This document shows positions 1-7,801 of a DNA stretch of 64,000 nt, one piece after another. The position numbers were made by a program, and so were the translations under genes. The stretch lies in the NCBI GenBank assembly GCA_022793195.1, contig JAAWCJ010000016.1:1-64000 (forward strand). Direction: 5' to 3'. The notes below the pieces were generated by a model. That model was not told where the DNA came from. It made no database searches and saw only the letters and a program-made list of their open reading frames with translations. Source of the DNA: Lachnospiraceae bacterium. Its GTDB lineage: Bacteria > Bacillota > Clostridia > Lachnospirales > Lachnospiraceae. The stretch's first letter is position 1; the number at the start of each line of letters is the position of its first letter.

Positions 1-266
1 AGGCAGATTTTGCAGGTTTTGTGAGGTCGTTATGAGCACTTAGCGCCTGTAGTTTAGGCGCTTACGTGCGATACAAGCAAAGCACTTAGCAAGGTATTTT
101 CGCGCTTTAGTGCTTTGCCTAGCGGCGCCAGTCCCGCTGACCGGTTTATATGGAAGCGGCGTCTGGCGGCAATATGCGGCGAAACAAAACCCAAAAATCA
201 ACGTGGACGAAAGCGAAGACAGGAAGGGGCACCGGGTATATACGAATCCAGATATTTTGCAACAGT
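1..266 (+). repeat. Family-1 structured repeat, copy A (left end cut by window)
   Basis: The conserved family-1 core begins at base 1 (GGCAGATTTTGCAGG) and continues after an insertion at about 26-120 to ATCAACGTGGAC near 215. The right arm follows (GACAGGAAGGGGCACCGGG) and ends near ATATTTTGCAACAG, the same end as copy C. The matching left arm must lie upstream of the window. The pseudoknot partners CGCCAG and CTGGCG are both present. The element lies beyond the 3' end of the LysR gene. Function unknown. Confidence 0.9.
26..120. other. 92-nt hairpin insertion inside family-1 copy A
   Basis: The other four copies have only three bases between GTGAG and AGCG; here about 95 bases occur. The extra DNA folds into two hairpins. 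One is at 36-69, with GCACTTAGCGCC facing GGCGCTTACGTGC. The other is at 77-118, with a perfect 10-bp stem GCAAAGCACT/AGTGCTTTGC. Both hairpins contain GCACTTAGC. The insertion sits at a junction between helices and leaves the flanking helices intact. No ORF or transposase end was recognised. Confidence 0.75.
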
Positions 267-284
267 TCCATTTGTATAGAAAAT

Positions 285-1184
285 TTAAACAGCCGTAAAA
301 TCATAGGTCTTCATAAACTGTGTATCATTCAACAATTCTTCGAGAATCTGGCAGACAAAAGGATAATGTTCTGCCAGTTTTTTGTCTTTTCTCTCCAGCA
401 GATAGCAGATGCGGTCCGGGGGAGCTTCTGTCAGTTCATAAATTTGTATCGTATCCAGGGAAGGCAGGGCACAGATGGTCGCGTAAGGAACGATTGCCCA
501 GTAGCCATCCATGGAAAGAAAGTCGGATAGCAGGGAGAAGGAATCAATCTTGATTTGCATACCGGATTCCCACCAGTAATTATGCCACTGAATGAAGGAG
601 GCTTCCTGGTGGAGAAAGATTTCCTTCTGGGGATTTAAGGCGGAGGGGTGGATACTTTTGAGTCCGGAAGGGGAAGCGCATTGGTGCGCCACATAGAGCC
701 GCTGGCGAAACAGCGGCTTTACGTCTATATTCTTTCGGTTTAATTCAATGGACGGAAAGCCCAAGTCAATCTTATGCTCCTCCAGCCGGGTATAGATTTC
801 TTCCGAATGATGGGTGCTGATGGAAAACCGCGCTTTTGGATTTAAGGAAAAAAGCTTCTGATAAAAATGGTTGAGGAAGGAACGGTTGAAACTGTCGATG
901 GCACAAATACGCAGGCTGATTTCCGGCCGTTTACTGATGCTGACGGCTTCTTTTTGAATTCGGACCAAATGGGCGGCCATGGGGAGAAACGCCTGCCCCT
1001 CGTTGGTCAGGGTGATGCTGCGCAGCCCTTTGGAGCGGAGGAGCAGGCGATACCCCAATTCTTCTTCCAGAAGGCTTAACCGGGTACTGATGGTGGACTG
1101 GGAAAGAAACATGGCTTCGGCGGCCAGGTTGATGGAACCATATTTTACAATTTCAAGGAAAGTTTTTGCCCATTCAATATTCAT
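285..1184 (-). CDS. LysR-family transcriptional regulator
   Basis: This 299-residue protein has the length and plan of LysR regulators. A winged helix-turn-helix lies at residues 3-62 (EIVKYGSINLAAEAMFLSQS, then STRLSLLEEELGYRLLLRSKG), and an effector-binding region fills the rest. It is divergent from the transporter pair that starts at 1337, and LysR proteins commonly control the divergent neighbour, so it probably regulates those transporters. The 152-bp intergenic region is AT-rich with repeated ATATCTAAA-like words that could be binding sites. The inducer is unknown. Confidence 0.9.
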   Translation of the reverse strand: MNIEWAKTFLEIVKYGSINLAAEAMFLSQSTISTRLSLLEEELGYRLLLRSKGLRSITLTNEGQAFLPMAAHLVRIQKEAVSISKRPEISLRICAIDSFNRSFLNHFYQKLFSLNPKARFSISTHHSEEIYTRLEEHKIDLGFPSIELNRKNIDVKPLFRQRLYVAHQCASPSGLKSIHPSALNPQKEIFLHQEASFIQWHNYWWESGMQIKIDSFSLLSDFLSMDGYWAIVPYATICALPSLDTIQIYELTEAPPDRICYLLERKDKKLAEHYPFVCQILEELLNDTQFMKTYDFTAV

Positions 1185-1238
1185 GCCGGACGCTCCTTAA
1201 TATCTAAATTTCCAATATTATATATCTAAAATATCTGT

Positions 1239-1267
1239 TAGTCAACGGGAGATATCAATGATAGAAT
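1239..1267 (+). promoter_or_regulatory. Probable promoter of the transporter pair
   Basis: TAGTCA and TAGAAT are separated by 17 bp, about 70 bp before the start at 1337. AT-rich ATATCT repeats just upstream (1200-1236) could bind the divergent LysR protein. Inferred from consensus only. Confidence 0.45.
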
Positions 1268-1336
1268 GAAACAAAGCAAAGGAAAAGGCGATTCAGAAGA
1301 CCTACAGGGGAAGGGAAAACCTAAAAAGGGGAACAT

Positions 1337-2180
1337 ATGAAAAAGACGATGGGTTTTACATATTTGTGCGCAGTTTGTTTTGTCCTGCTTTTGGGTGCCA
1401 TCTCTGTGGTGGGAAAAATATCTGCCTTGTATGCATTACCGTGGAAAGAAAAAACGGGGGCTGCTTTTATTAAACAGTGTTTGTTATGTGGGAACGTATC
1501 TTCTTGAACTTTGCGGGCTGATGTACGCGCCATCCGTCATTGACGGGGTACTGATGGCCACAGTGCCCATCTGGACAGAAATCCTGGCCAGAGTTTTTCT
1601 GAAAGAGAAAGCGACACTGCTGCAGAATGTATTTTTGCTTCTCAGCGCAGGGGCCGTCGTGATTATGATTTTAATTGGCTCCACCGATTCGGTGCGGGGA
1701 TTTGATATCAGGGGGCTTTTTCTGTTGACAGGCGCTTTTTTCCTGGAGGCGTTGAGCAGTGTGATTATCCGTTACCTGAAGGAGGAATATTCCGCCGTGG
1801 AGATCAGCTTTGCTTCCTGCCTGATTTCCCTGGCCATAGCGTCTGTGGTTTTGGGAGCACAGCTGGGATTTCATGTGGTGGAAATGGAAACAGTCATGGC
1901 GGCTCTTGGAGATTGGAAATTTGTGGCGGCAGTCCTGTTCCTGGGGGTTTTCGGAACCATGGTTGCGGGAATTTTAAAGGGATATATTTTACAGCATATG
2001 TCTGCGCTGCGGGCTACAGTCTGGTATAATGCGGGCACACCGGCTGCCGTGGTTGCCGGAGTATTGTTTTTGAAAGAACCCTTTTACCATTACCAGATTA
2101 TCTGTACCATATTTATTTTGGCCGGTGTGATCGGCGTACAAGTCTGTAAAGGACATAAACCACAACAAGAGGAAAGATGA
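1337..2180 (+). pseudogene. Broken EamA/DMT-type transporter, first of a tandem pair
   Basis: The reading frame starts at 1337 (AAAAAGGGG ribosome site) as MKKTMGFTYLCAVCFVLLLG, but after about 35 residues it enters a frame that stops near 1505. From about 1430 to 2180 a second frame encodes the remaining membrane segments of the family. Comparison with the intact neighbour (2241-3170) shows why: TGCATTAC ends 102 bases after the start here and 188 bases after it there. That is a net 86-bp deletion, not a multiple of three, removing about 29 residues around the second membrane helix. The downstream part remains open for about 250 codons, so the break may be recent or the rest may start internally. 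Confidence 0.85.
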
Positions 2181-2240
2181 GAAAGGAGCAAAACCCTCAT
2201 CACCAGAATTTTGACGGACTTAGGGGAAAAGGAAAAGGGT

Positions 2241-3170
2241 ATGAAAAAAAATGCATGGTTTGCGTATGCATGTGCAGTTGGATTTACCTTGATCATGGGA
2301 GCCGTATCTGCAGTGGGTAAAATTTCTGTTGCTTATAAACTTCCGGTTTTAGTTGTTGTGATCCGGTATTTTTTAGCGGTGGTGGGAAACTTTGTAATGC
2401 ATCATACAGGAATTGTCCATGTGCATTACAAAGGGAAGGGAAAACGGGAGCTGCTGCTTTTGAGCGGTATCTGTTACGCGGGAAGTTATGTATTTCAGCT
2501 ATGGGGAGTCATGTATGTGTCGTCGGTGGTCAATGGTGTAATGATTGCCACTGTGCCCATCTGGACAGAGGTGATCGCAAGGATTTTCCTGAAGGAAAAA
2601 ACCACGCTGCTGCAGAATGGATTTTTGTTTCTCAGTGCAGGCTCGGTGATGGCCATGGTTTTGATTGGTTCTTCCGACAGTGTACGCGGTATTGATATTC
2701 GCGGCCTTTTGCTTTTGTTTATTGCATTTATTATGGAAGCGGCCAACGGTGTCATTATCCGCTCCCTGAGGGAAGAATATTCTTCAGCAGAGTTAAGTTA
2801 TTCTTCCACCCTGATTTCCCTGGGAATCACGACAGTGATCTTAGCCGTCCAGTTGGGAACTCATACCATAGACCAATCGATGATTGCCGCAGCTTTTGGG
2901 GATTGGAAATTTGTGGCTTCCGTCCTCTTTCTGGGGCTGGGCGGAACATTTATAGCCGCCCTGTTAAAAGGTTACATTTTACAGCACATGTCCGCCCTGC
3001 GGGCTACAGCCTGGTATAATGCGGCTACGCCAGTGGCTGTGATTTTTGGGGTGCTGTTTCTGAAAGAGCCATTTTACCTGTATCAGATTATTTGTACGGT
3101 TTTGATTCTGGCCGGAGTGTTGGGAATCCAGATCTGTAAGGGCTATAAGCAGAAAGAGGGGGACGATTAA
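2241..3170 (+). CDS. EamA/DMT-superfamily transporter, intact tandem copy
   Basis: A 309-residue multi-pass membrane protein of the drug/metabolite transporter superfamily, with about ten hydrophobic segments in two EamA-like halves. It matches the broken upstream copy closely along its length (for example ATVPIWTEV, FLKEK, GDWKFVASVLFLG and LKGYILQHMSALRAT), so the pair arose by duplication. The ATG at 2241 is chosen because AGGAAAAGGG precedes it; the frame extends upstream to 2211 without a better ribosome site. Substrate unknown. Probably in the LysR-controlled unit. Confidence 0.88.
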   Translation: MKKNAWFAYACAVGFTLIMGAVSAVGKISVAYKLPVLVVVIRYFLAVVGNFVMHHTGIVHVHYKGKGKRELLLLSGICYAGSYVFQLWGVMYVSSVVNGVMIATVPIWTEVIARIFLKEKTTLLQNGFLFLSAGSVMAMVLIGSSDSVRGIDIRGLLLLFIAFIMEAANGVIIRSLREEYSSAELSYSSTLISLGITTVILAVQLGTHTIDQSMIAAAFGDWKFVASVLFLGLGGTFIAALLKGYILQHMSALRATAWYNAATPVAVIFGVLFLKEPFYLYQIICTVLILAGVLGIQICKGYKQKEGDD

Positions 3171-3211
3171 GCCCGGACATGTGTTTCAGGTTCCCGTACG
3201 CGGTTAATATT

Positions 3212-3363
3212 TATGGAGGAAACTCGGCTGCTGTTCATCTGGACCCCGCCTTGATTTAACAGAGAACGCAGTTGCACACAGGGATTTTTTACCTTTCGCT
3301 TTAAAATTCCAGGAGGCAGCGTTTTTGAAGATTCGAATGGACAGCAGCCGAGTTTTCTCCATA
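3212..3363 (-). repeat. Probable diverged family-2 structured repeat in the 344-bp gap after the transporter
   Basis: The gap 3171-3514 holds no gene. Bases 3212-3238 and 3337-3363 form 27-nt complementary arms whose differences are G-U type wobbles. On the minus strand the inside reads TTCAAAAACGCTGCC, then GGAATTTT, then CTGCGTT. This resembles the family-2 core, with AACGC/GCGTT pairing where the other copies pair TTTAAAAGC/GCTTTTTAA or TTCAAAAAC/GTTTTTGA. Core similarity is weak, so membership is probable rather than certain. It may also end transcription of the transporter. Confidence 0.55.
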
Positions 3364-3514
3364 CCGTCGATTGATAAGGACACACGTTCCCGTCTGTATG
3401 CTCTTGTCAATGGACAGTAGCAGAGCGAAATATGGAAACTCAGGGAATATCCGTATAGCCTCCTGTCGTTTTTTATGGTAGACTATAGGCATTGACGAGG
3501 ACGGGAGGAATGAT

Positions 3515-4066
3515 ATGGAGGCTCTTACATTACTGGAACATGATATTTTACTCTTTATCCAGGAATACATACGGGCCGGGTGGCTGGACGGCCTGATGAA
3601 GGTGATTACTTTTTTAGGAAATGGAGGCTGGTTCTTCATTGTACTGGGAGTAGCGCTGGCCATTTATCCAAAGACACGGACTTATGGTTTCCTGGTTTTG
3701 GCGGCTTTGGCAGTGGACGCCGTTGTTTTAAATCTGGGCCTTAAAAATCTGGTACAGAGGGCAAGGCCTTATGACCAGTTCCCTGATTTGATTCCGTTGG
3801 TGGGCAGGCTTAAGGATTTTTCTTTTCCATCTGGCCACTCGGGATGCGCATTTGCTGCCGCCGGCACCTTATGTTTGATTCTTCCGCATGGAAAGAAGGC
3901 ATGGGGATATGGCCTTTTGGGGCTTGCTTTTATACTTGCCCTGTCCAGGTTGTATGTGGGTGTTCATTTCCCCACGGATGTGGTGGCCGGAGCAGTCATT
4001 GGTTTTTTAAGCGCCGTATTAGTAGTCTTTTTGTACCGCAGGCAGGAGAGAAAAAGGAGGGAATGA
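3515..4066 (+). CDS. PAP2-family membrane phosphatase
   Basis: A 183-residue integral membrane phosphatase of the type 2 phosphatidic acid phosphatase / undecaprenyl-diphosphatase superfamily. The three catalytic motifs are present: K77 with RARP at 82-85, PSGH at 105-108 and SR-x5-H-x3-D at 144-155. Five or six hydrophobic helices surround them, placing the active site at the membrane surface. It probably dephosphorylates a lipid phosphate or lipid diphosphate (undecaprenyl diphosphate is a candidate); the substrate cannot be read from sequence. Its stop overlaps the Nudix start, so the two are co-translated. Confidence 0.9.
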   Translation: MEALTLLEHDILLFIQEYIRAGWLDGLMKVITFLGNGGWFFIVLGVALAIYPKTRTYGFLVLAALAVDAVVLNLGLKNLVQRARPYDQFPDLIPLVGRLKDFSFPSGHSGCAFAAAGTLCLILPHGKKAWGYGLLGLAFILALSRLYVGVHFPTDVVAGAVIGFLSAVLVVFLYRRQERKRRE

Positions 4067-4596
4067 TGTCATATTGTACGGAATGTGGGACAAAACTTGA
4101 GCTGCGGTATCTGGAAAAGGAAGGAATGATTCCCTGGTGTGAGACATGTAAGGCATGGAGGTTTCCGACTTTCAGTACTGCCATCAGTACCATGGTTTAT
4201 AATCCGGCAGGGAAAAAGATCCTTTTGATTAAACAGTATGGACGGGACAAAAATATTCTGGTGGCCGGATATATCAATAAAGGCGAGGGAGCGGAGCATG
4301 CCCTGGCCAGAGAGGTTCGGGAGGAAATGGGCCTTAGGGTAACGGCCTGTACTTTTAATATGAGTGAATATTTTGAGAAAAGCAACACTCTTATGCTGAA
4401 TTTTGCCAGTATTGTGGATTCTGATAGCTTAAGCGGTATGACGCCGGAAGTGGATGCCGCCGCCTGGTATACACCGGAGAAGGCCAGAGAGGCCATCACC
4501 CATGGAAGCCTGGCGGAGAAATTTCTTCTCAACTGGCTTTCCAAGCGGGAGACTTATGATCGTACTTTTAATACATATACATTTCCTGGTTTTTGA
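4066..4596 (+). CDS. Nudix hydrolase with N-terminal zinc ribbon (NudC-like)
   Basis: The N terminus has a four-cysteine zinc ribbon (C4, C7, C25, C28). It is followed by a complete Nudix box, G-x5-E-x7-REVREEMGL, which binds the metal for cleavage of a nucleoside diphosphate linked to another group. The zinc ribbon plus Nudix layout resembles NADH pyrophosphatase / NAD-decapping NudC, but the ~176-residue length is short for that family, so the substrate is uncertain. The ATG at 4066 is preferred over 4063 because AAGGAGGG is one base from the latter; both overlap the stop of the phosphatase gene. Confidence 0.85.
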   Translation: MSYCTECGTKLELRYLEKEGMIPWCETCKAWRFPTFSTAISTMVYNPAGKKILLIKQYGRDKNILVAGYINKGEGAEHALAREVREEMGLRVTACTFNMSEYFEKSNTLMLNFASIVDSDSLSGMTPEVDAAAWYTPEKAREAITHGSLAEKFLLNWLSKRETYDRTFNTYTFPGF

Positions 4597-4627
4597 AAGA
4601 GGTTCCTATAACCATGAGTACCTGTAA

Positions 4628-4674
4628 AAGACCGGAGCGGATCTGTGTGGTGGACAGATTTGCCCCGGTCTCTT
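4628..4674 (-). terminator. Terminator hairpin after pyrI
   Basis: A ~19-bp imperfect stem (AAGACCGG-x-GCGGATCTGT against ACAGATTTG-x-CCCGGTCTCTT) with a 7-nt loop. On the minus strand it is followed by TTTTAC, so it best terminates pyrBI; it may also act on the convergent Nudix transcript. Confidence 0.65.
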
Positions 4675-4686
4675 CCATAAGTATAC

Positions 4687-5109
4687 TTATTTATATTTTT
4701 CTTCACAGTACGCGCAACGGTACACCTGATTTTCTTCGTCGGCCAGGAAAAACACATGGGGAAGTTCCTGCTCGATGGAGGTGATGCACCGGGGATTTTT
4801 GCATTTGATGATATTGGTCAGCTTTTTGGGAAGCCGGACCACTTTTTTTTCGACGATTTTTTCGTCTTTAATGATATTGACGGTGATATTGCAATCAATG
4901 TAACCTAATACGTCCAGGTTTACCACGTCCAGACCGCCTTCGATTTTCAGGATATCTTTCCGCCCCATTTTATTGCTTCTGGCGTTTTTTATAATGGCTA
5001 CCTGGCAGTCCAGTTTATCCAGCTTTAAATATTTGTAAATATCCATGCTTTTTCCGGCCTGGATATGGTCCAGGACGATTCCGTCTTTCAGTCCGCCGAT
5101 ATTTAACAT
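4687..5109 (-). CDS. pyrI: Aspartate carbamoyltransferase regulatory subunit
   Basis: A 140-residue protein matching PyrI, the regulatory chain that binds nucleotide effectors and assembles with PyrB trimers in the first committed step of pyrimidine synthesis. The C-terminal zinc site is intact: C103, C108, C132 and C135 (C-x4-C...C-x2-C). The N-terminal allosteric fold begins LKDGIVLDHIQAGKSMDIYK, typical of the family. It lies 43 bp downstream of pyrB on the same strand, so one transcript probably supplies both subunits. Confidence 0.96.
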   Translation of the reverse strand: MLNIGGLKDGIVLDHIQAGKSMDIYKYLKLDKLDCQVAIIKNARSNKMGRKDILKIEGGLDVVNLDVLGYIDCNITVNIIKDEKIVEKKVVRLPKKLTNIIKCKNPRCITSIEQELPHVFFLADEENQVYRCAYCEEKYK

Positions 5110-5152
5110 AAGATTCTATCCTTTCTGAGAAATGCATATCATGATATCAGAT

Positions 5153-6070
5153 TCACACAGTGATGTCCAGCAAAGTGAGGATCAGGGCCATACGGATATA
5201 GACGCCGTACTGGGCCTGGGGAAAATAGGCGGCCCTGGGGTCGTCGTCCACTTCCACAGAAATTTCATTGACGCGGGGCAGGGGATGGAGGATATTCATA
5301 TCCGGTTTGGCTGTTTTGAGCTTGGCCCTGTCCAGGATATAACAGTCCTTCATACGGATATATTCTTCTTCGTTGAAAAAGCGCTCCTTCTGAACGCGGG
5401 TCATATAGAGGATATCCAGGGACGGCATGGCAGTTTCCAAATCCCGGACTTCTTCATAGGGGATTTTGTTGGCGTCCAGCACATTTTCACGGATATAGCT
5501 GGGAATACGGAGCTCTTCGGGGGAGATCAGCACGAACCGGATATCAGGATAACGGACCAGGGCCTCAATGAGGGAGTGGACGGTACGGCCAAACTTTAAG
5601 TCGCCGCAGAGTCCCACGGTCATACCGCTAAAGCGGCCTTTTAAAGATCGGATGGTCAAAAGGTCCGTCAATGTCTGGGTGGGATGCTGGTGGCCGCCGT
5701 CTCCTGCATTGATGACAGGAATCCCTGACTTCATGGCGGCAACCATGGGGGCGCCTTCTTTTGGATGGCGCATGGCACAGATGTCGGCATAACAGGAAAT
5801 GACGCGGATGGTGTCAGAAACACTTTCTCCCTTGGCAGCGGAGCTGGAATCGGCAGAAGAAAAACCAAGGACACTGCCCCCTAAATTTAACATAGCTGCT
5901 TCAAAGCTTAAACGGGTGCGGGTACTTGGTTCGTAAAATAATGTGGCTAATTTTTTGCCTTTACAGGCCTCTGCGTATTTTCCCGGATGCAGTTCTATGT
6001 CGCCGGCCAGATCCATCAGCCGGTCAAGCTCATCCACTGAGAAGTCCAGAGGGCTTAAAAGATGTCGCAT
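5153..6070 (-). CDS. pyrB: Aspartate carbamoyltransferase catalytic subunit
   Basis: A 305-residue enzyme that joins carbamoyl phosphate and aspartate to give N-carbamoylaspartate in de novo pyrimidine synthesis. The carbamoyl-phosphate motif STRTR is at 49-53. The mobile loop SSAAKGES is near 76-83, HPTQTLTDL lies in mid protein, and the HPLPR aspartate-loop signature is near the C terminus. Full family length. AAGGAGG precedes the ATG by ten bases. It is paired with pyrI and divergent from the VanW-like gene. No attenuator or PyrR site was recognised in the short upstream region. Confidence 0.97.
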   Translation of the reverse strand: MRHLLSPLDFSVDELDRLMDLAGDIELHPGKYAEACKGKKLATLFYEPSTRTRLSFEAAMLNLGGSVLGFSSADSSSAAKGESVSDTIRVISCYADICAMRHPKEGAPMVAAMKSGIPVINAGDGGHQHPTQTLTDLLTIRSLKGRFSGMTVGLCGDLKFGRTVHSLIEALVRYPDIRFVLISPEELRIPSYIRENVLDANKIPYEEVRDLETAMPSLDILYMTRVQKERFFNEEEYIRMKDCYILDRAKLKTAKPDMNILHPLPRVNEISVEVDDDPRAAYFPQAQYGVYIRMALILTLLDITV

Positions 6071-6198
6071 GTATATATATCCTCCTTGATTTTACTTTTA
6101 CCAGTATAAACGAAATCGGAAAAATGTGCAACAGATTCCATGGACAAATTCCATGATTTTTTGTAAAGTATAGATGAGAAGTTTTAAGGAGTGTCAGC

Positions 6199-7617
6199 AT
6201 GGATAGAAAACAAATCAGACATACCGGAAAAAAGAAGAGAAAAAGCCTGTGGGAGAAAGCCCCGGTTTTTTGTATGGCTTTTGCGGGACTGATGGCAGTA
6301 TTTGCGGTAACAGGCGTTTTTTTCTTAAAAAAGGCCATAGAAAGACAAAAAACTTTGGCTCCGGTGGAGACTTTTTACGCTGGGATTTTTGTGGAAAATG
6401 TTCCATTGGAAGGACTAAATATGGAACAAGCCAGGGCAAAAGTGGAGGCTGTGACAGTGACCGCCGAACATACCTGGGCCATGAAGGTTGACTGTGGCGG
6501 TGAACGATATGACCTGGACAATATCATGTCCAATAATATGGATGAAGTACTTGCAGAGGCTTTCTCCCTGGGCCATGAAGGGACGGATGAGGAGAGGCTT
6601 TCAGATATCACGTCTTTGCAGCGAAGTGCGAGGCACTTCAGTGTCAGGGATTCTTATGAGGAGGAAGCAGCCAGGGAGGCTGTTGATAAAGTGGCGGATT
6701 CCTTTGATGTGGCGGCGAAAAATGCAGCCATGACAGGTTACGATGCGGAGAGTGGCTTTCAGTATGCGGAAGGGGAAGATGGGAGGCAGGTGGACAGGGA
6801 AGATTTGCTTACCCAGATGAAAGCCGCCATTGCGGCGGGAGACTACGACGCAGTCCTGGTGGGGAAGGTTTCGGCAGTTTCACCGGAACTTCATATGGAA
6901 GAGGCAAAAGAGAAATATGTCTGCCTGGCCAAATTCCGCACAGAGGCCCAGGTGGACAGCGACGACAGGGATCATAATGTTAAATTGGCGGCTTCCACTA
7001 TTGATAATACTTTGGTTGCCCCTGGAGAAGAGTTTTCCATGAATGGCGTGGTGGGAGAAACCACAGAAGAACAGGGATATAAAGAGGCGGCTACTTATTC
7101 CAGAGGCGAAGTGGTTGCAGAGTTTGGCGGAGGCGTCTGCCAGGTGTCTTCCACCATTTATAATGCGGCCATTATGGCAGGGCTTGAAACAACAGAGAGA
7201 AAAAACCACAGCATGACAGTATCCTATGTGCCGCTCGGGGAGGATGCCATGATTTCCTATCCATATTCTGACCTGAAGTTTAAAAATAATTCTTCGGGGA
7301 ATATCCTGGTGCTTTTAGATACCGACGGGCCAGAAGTGATCTGCTATATTTATGGGATTCCGATTTTGGAAGAAGGGGTTACCGTGAAGATGGATTCCCA
7401 TATTCAGGAAACCATTCCTGTACCGGAACCTACCTATGTGGAAGATGATTCCCTTTCACCGGGAGAAGAGAAGTACAAAAATTACGGCAAAGAGGGATAC
7501 AGGGTGGTGACAGATCTGGTGACAATGAAAGACGGGGAAGAGATTGGAAGGGAATTCCTCCACAACAGTACATATAATGCCCAGGCGCCTGTGATCCGCA
7601 GGAACAGTGGACAATAA
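6199..7617 (+). CDS. VanW-family cell-wall protein with peptidoglycan-binding-like region
   Basis: A 472-residue protein with a short basic N terminus and one membrane helix at about residues 23-45, so most of it should be extracellular. The middle resembles the YoaR / putative peptidoglycan-binding segments that precede VanW domains. The VanW domain itself runs from about 265 to 400, with the hallmark stretch FGGGVCQVSSTIYNAA and a following NHSMTVSYVP. VanW domains were first noted in vancomycin-resistance clusters but are widespread in Clostridia and their biochemical role is unknown. It is not linked to the van genes at 25-32 kb. Confidence 0.85.
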   Translation: MDRKQIRHTGKKKRKSLWEKAPVFCMAFAGLMAVFAVTGVFFLKKAIERQKTLAPVETFYAGIFVENVPLEGLNMEQARAKVEAVTVTAEHTWAMKVDCGGERYDLDNIMSNNMDEVLAEAFSLGHEGTDEERLSDITSLQRSARHFSVRDSYEEEAAREAVDKVADSFDVAAKNAAMTGYDAESGFQYAEGEDGRQVDREDLLTQMKAAIAAGDYDAVLVGKVSAVSPELHMEEAKEKYVCLAKFRTEAQVDSDDRDHNVKLAASTIDNTLVAPGEEFSMNGVVGETTEEQGYKEAATYSRGEVVAEFGGGVCQVSSTIYNAAIMAGLETTERKNHSMTVSYVPLGEDAMISYPYSDLKFKNNSSGNILVLLDTDGPEVICYIYGIPILEEGVTVKMDSHIQETIPVPEPTYVEDDSLSPGEEKYKNYGKEGYRVVTDLVTMKDGEEIGREFLHNSTYNAQAPVIRRNSGQ

Positions 7618-7800
7618 ACTTTCAATAACACTCAGAAAAAATCCGTCTATGTCCAAGGAAAACACACTTCCGCTCTCAAAAACTCGCAGCGGTACTAAGA
7701 AATTTTCTGTATTAGCACTTGAAAATTTCAAGTACCGGCGGTTTTTGAACGGTTTCCCTCCGGACATAGACGGATTTTTTCTGAGTATTTATTAAAGTTT
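7617..7800 (-). repeat. Family-2 structured repeat between convergent genes
   Basis: The element fills the whole gap between two convergent genes; its first base is the last base of the VanW-gene stop codon. Arms at 7617-7654 and 7762-7799 are complementary over about 38 nt (CAGAAAAAATCCGTCTATG and its complement). The minus-strand core reads GAAACCGTTCAAAAACCGCC, GGTACTTGAAATTTTC, AGTACCGCTGC, then GAGCGGAAGTGTGTTTT. The copy at 12.5 kb has the same core but different arms. A central hairpin (GGTACT/AGTACC) and a TTCAAAAAC/GTTTTTGA helix are visible. T-runs in the arms suggest it also works as a two-way terminator. Confidence 0.88.
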
Positions 7801-7801
7801 T

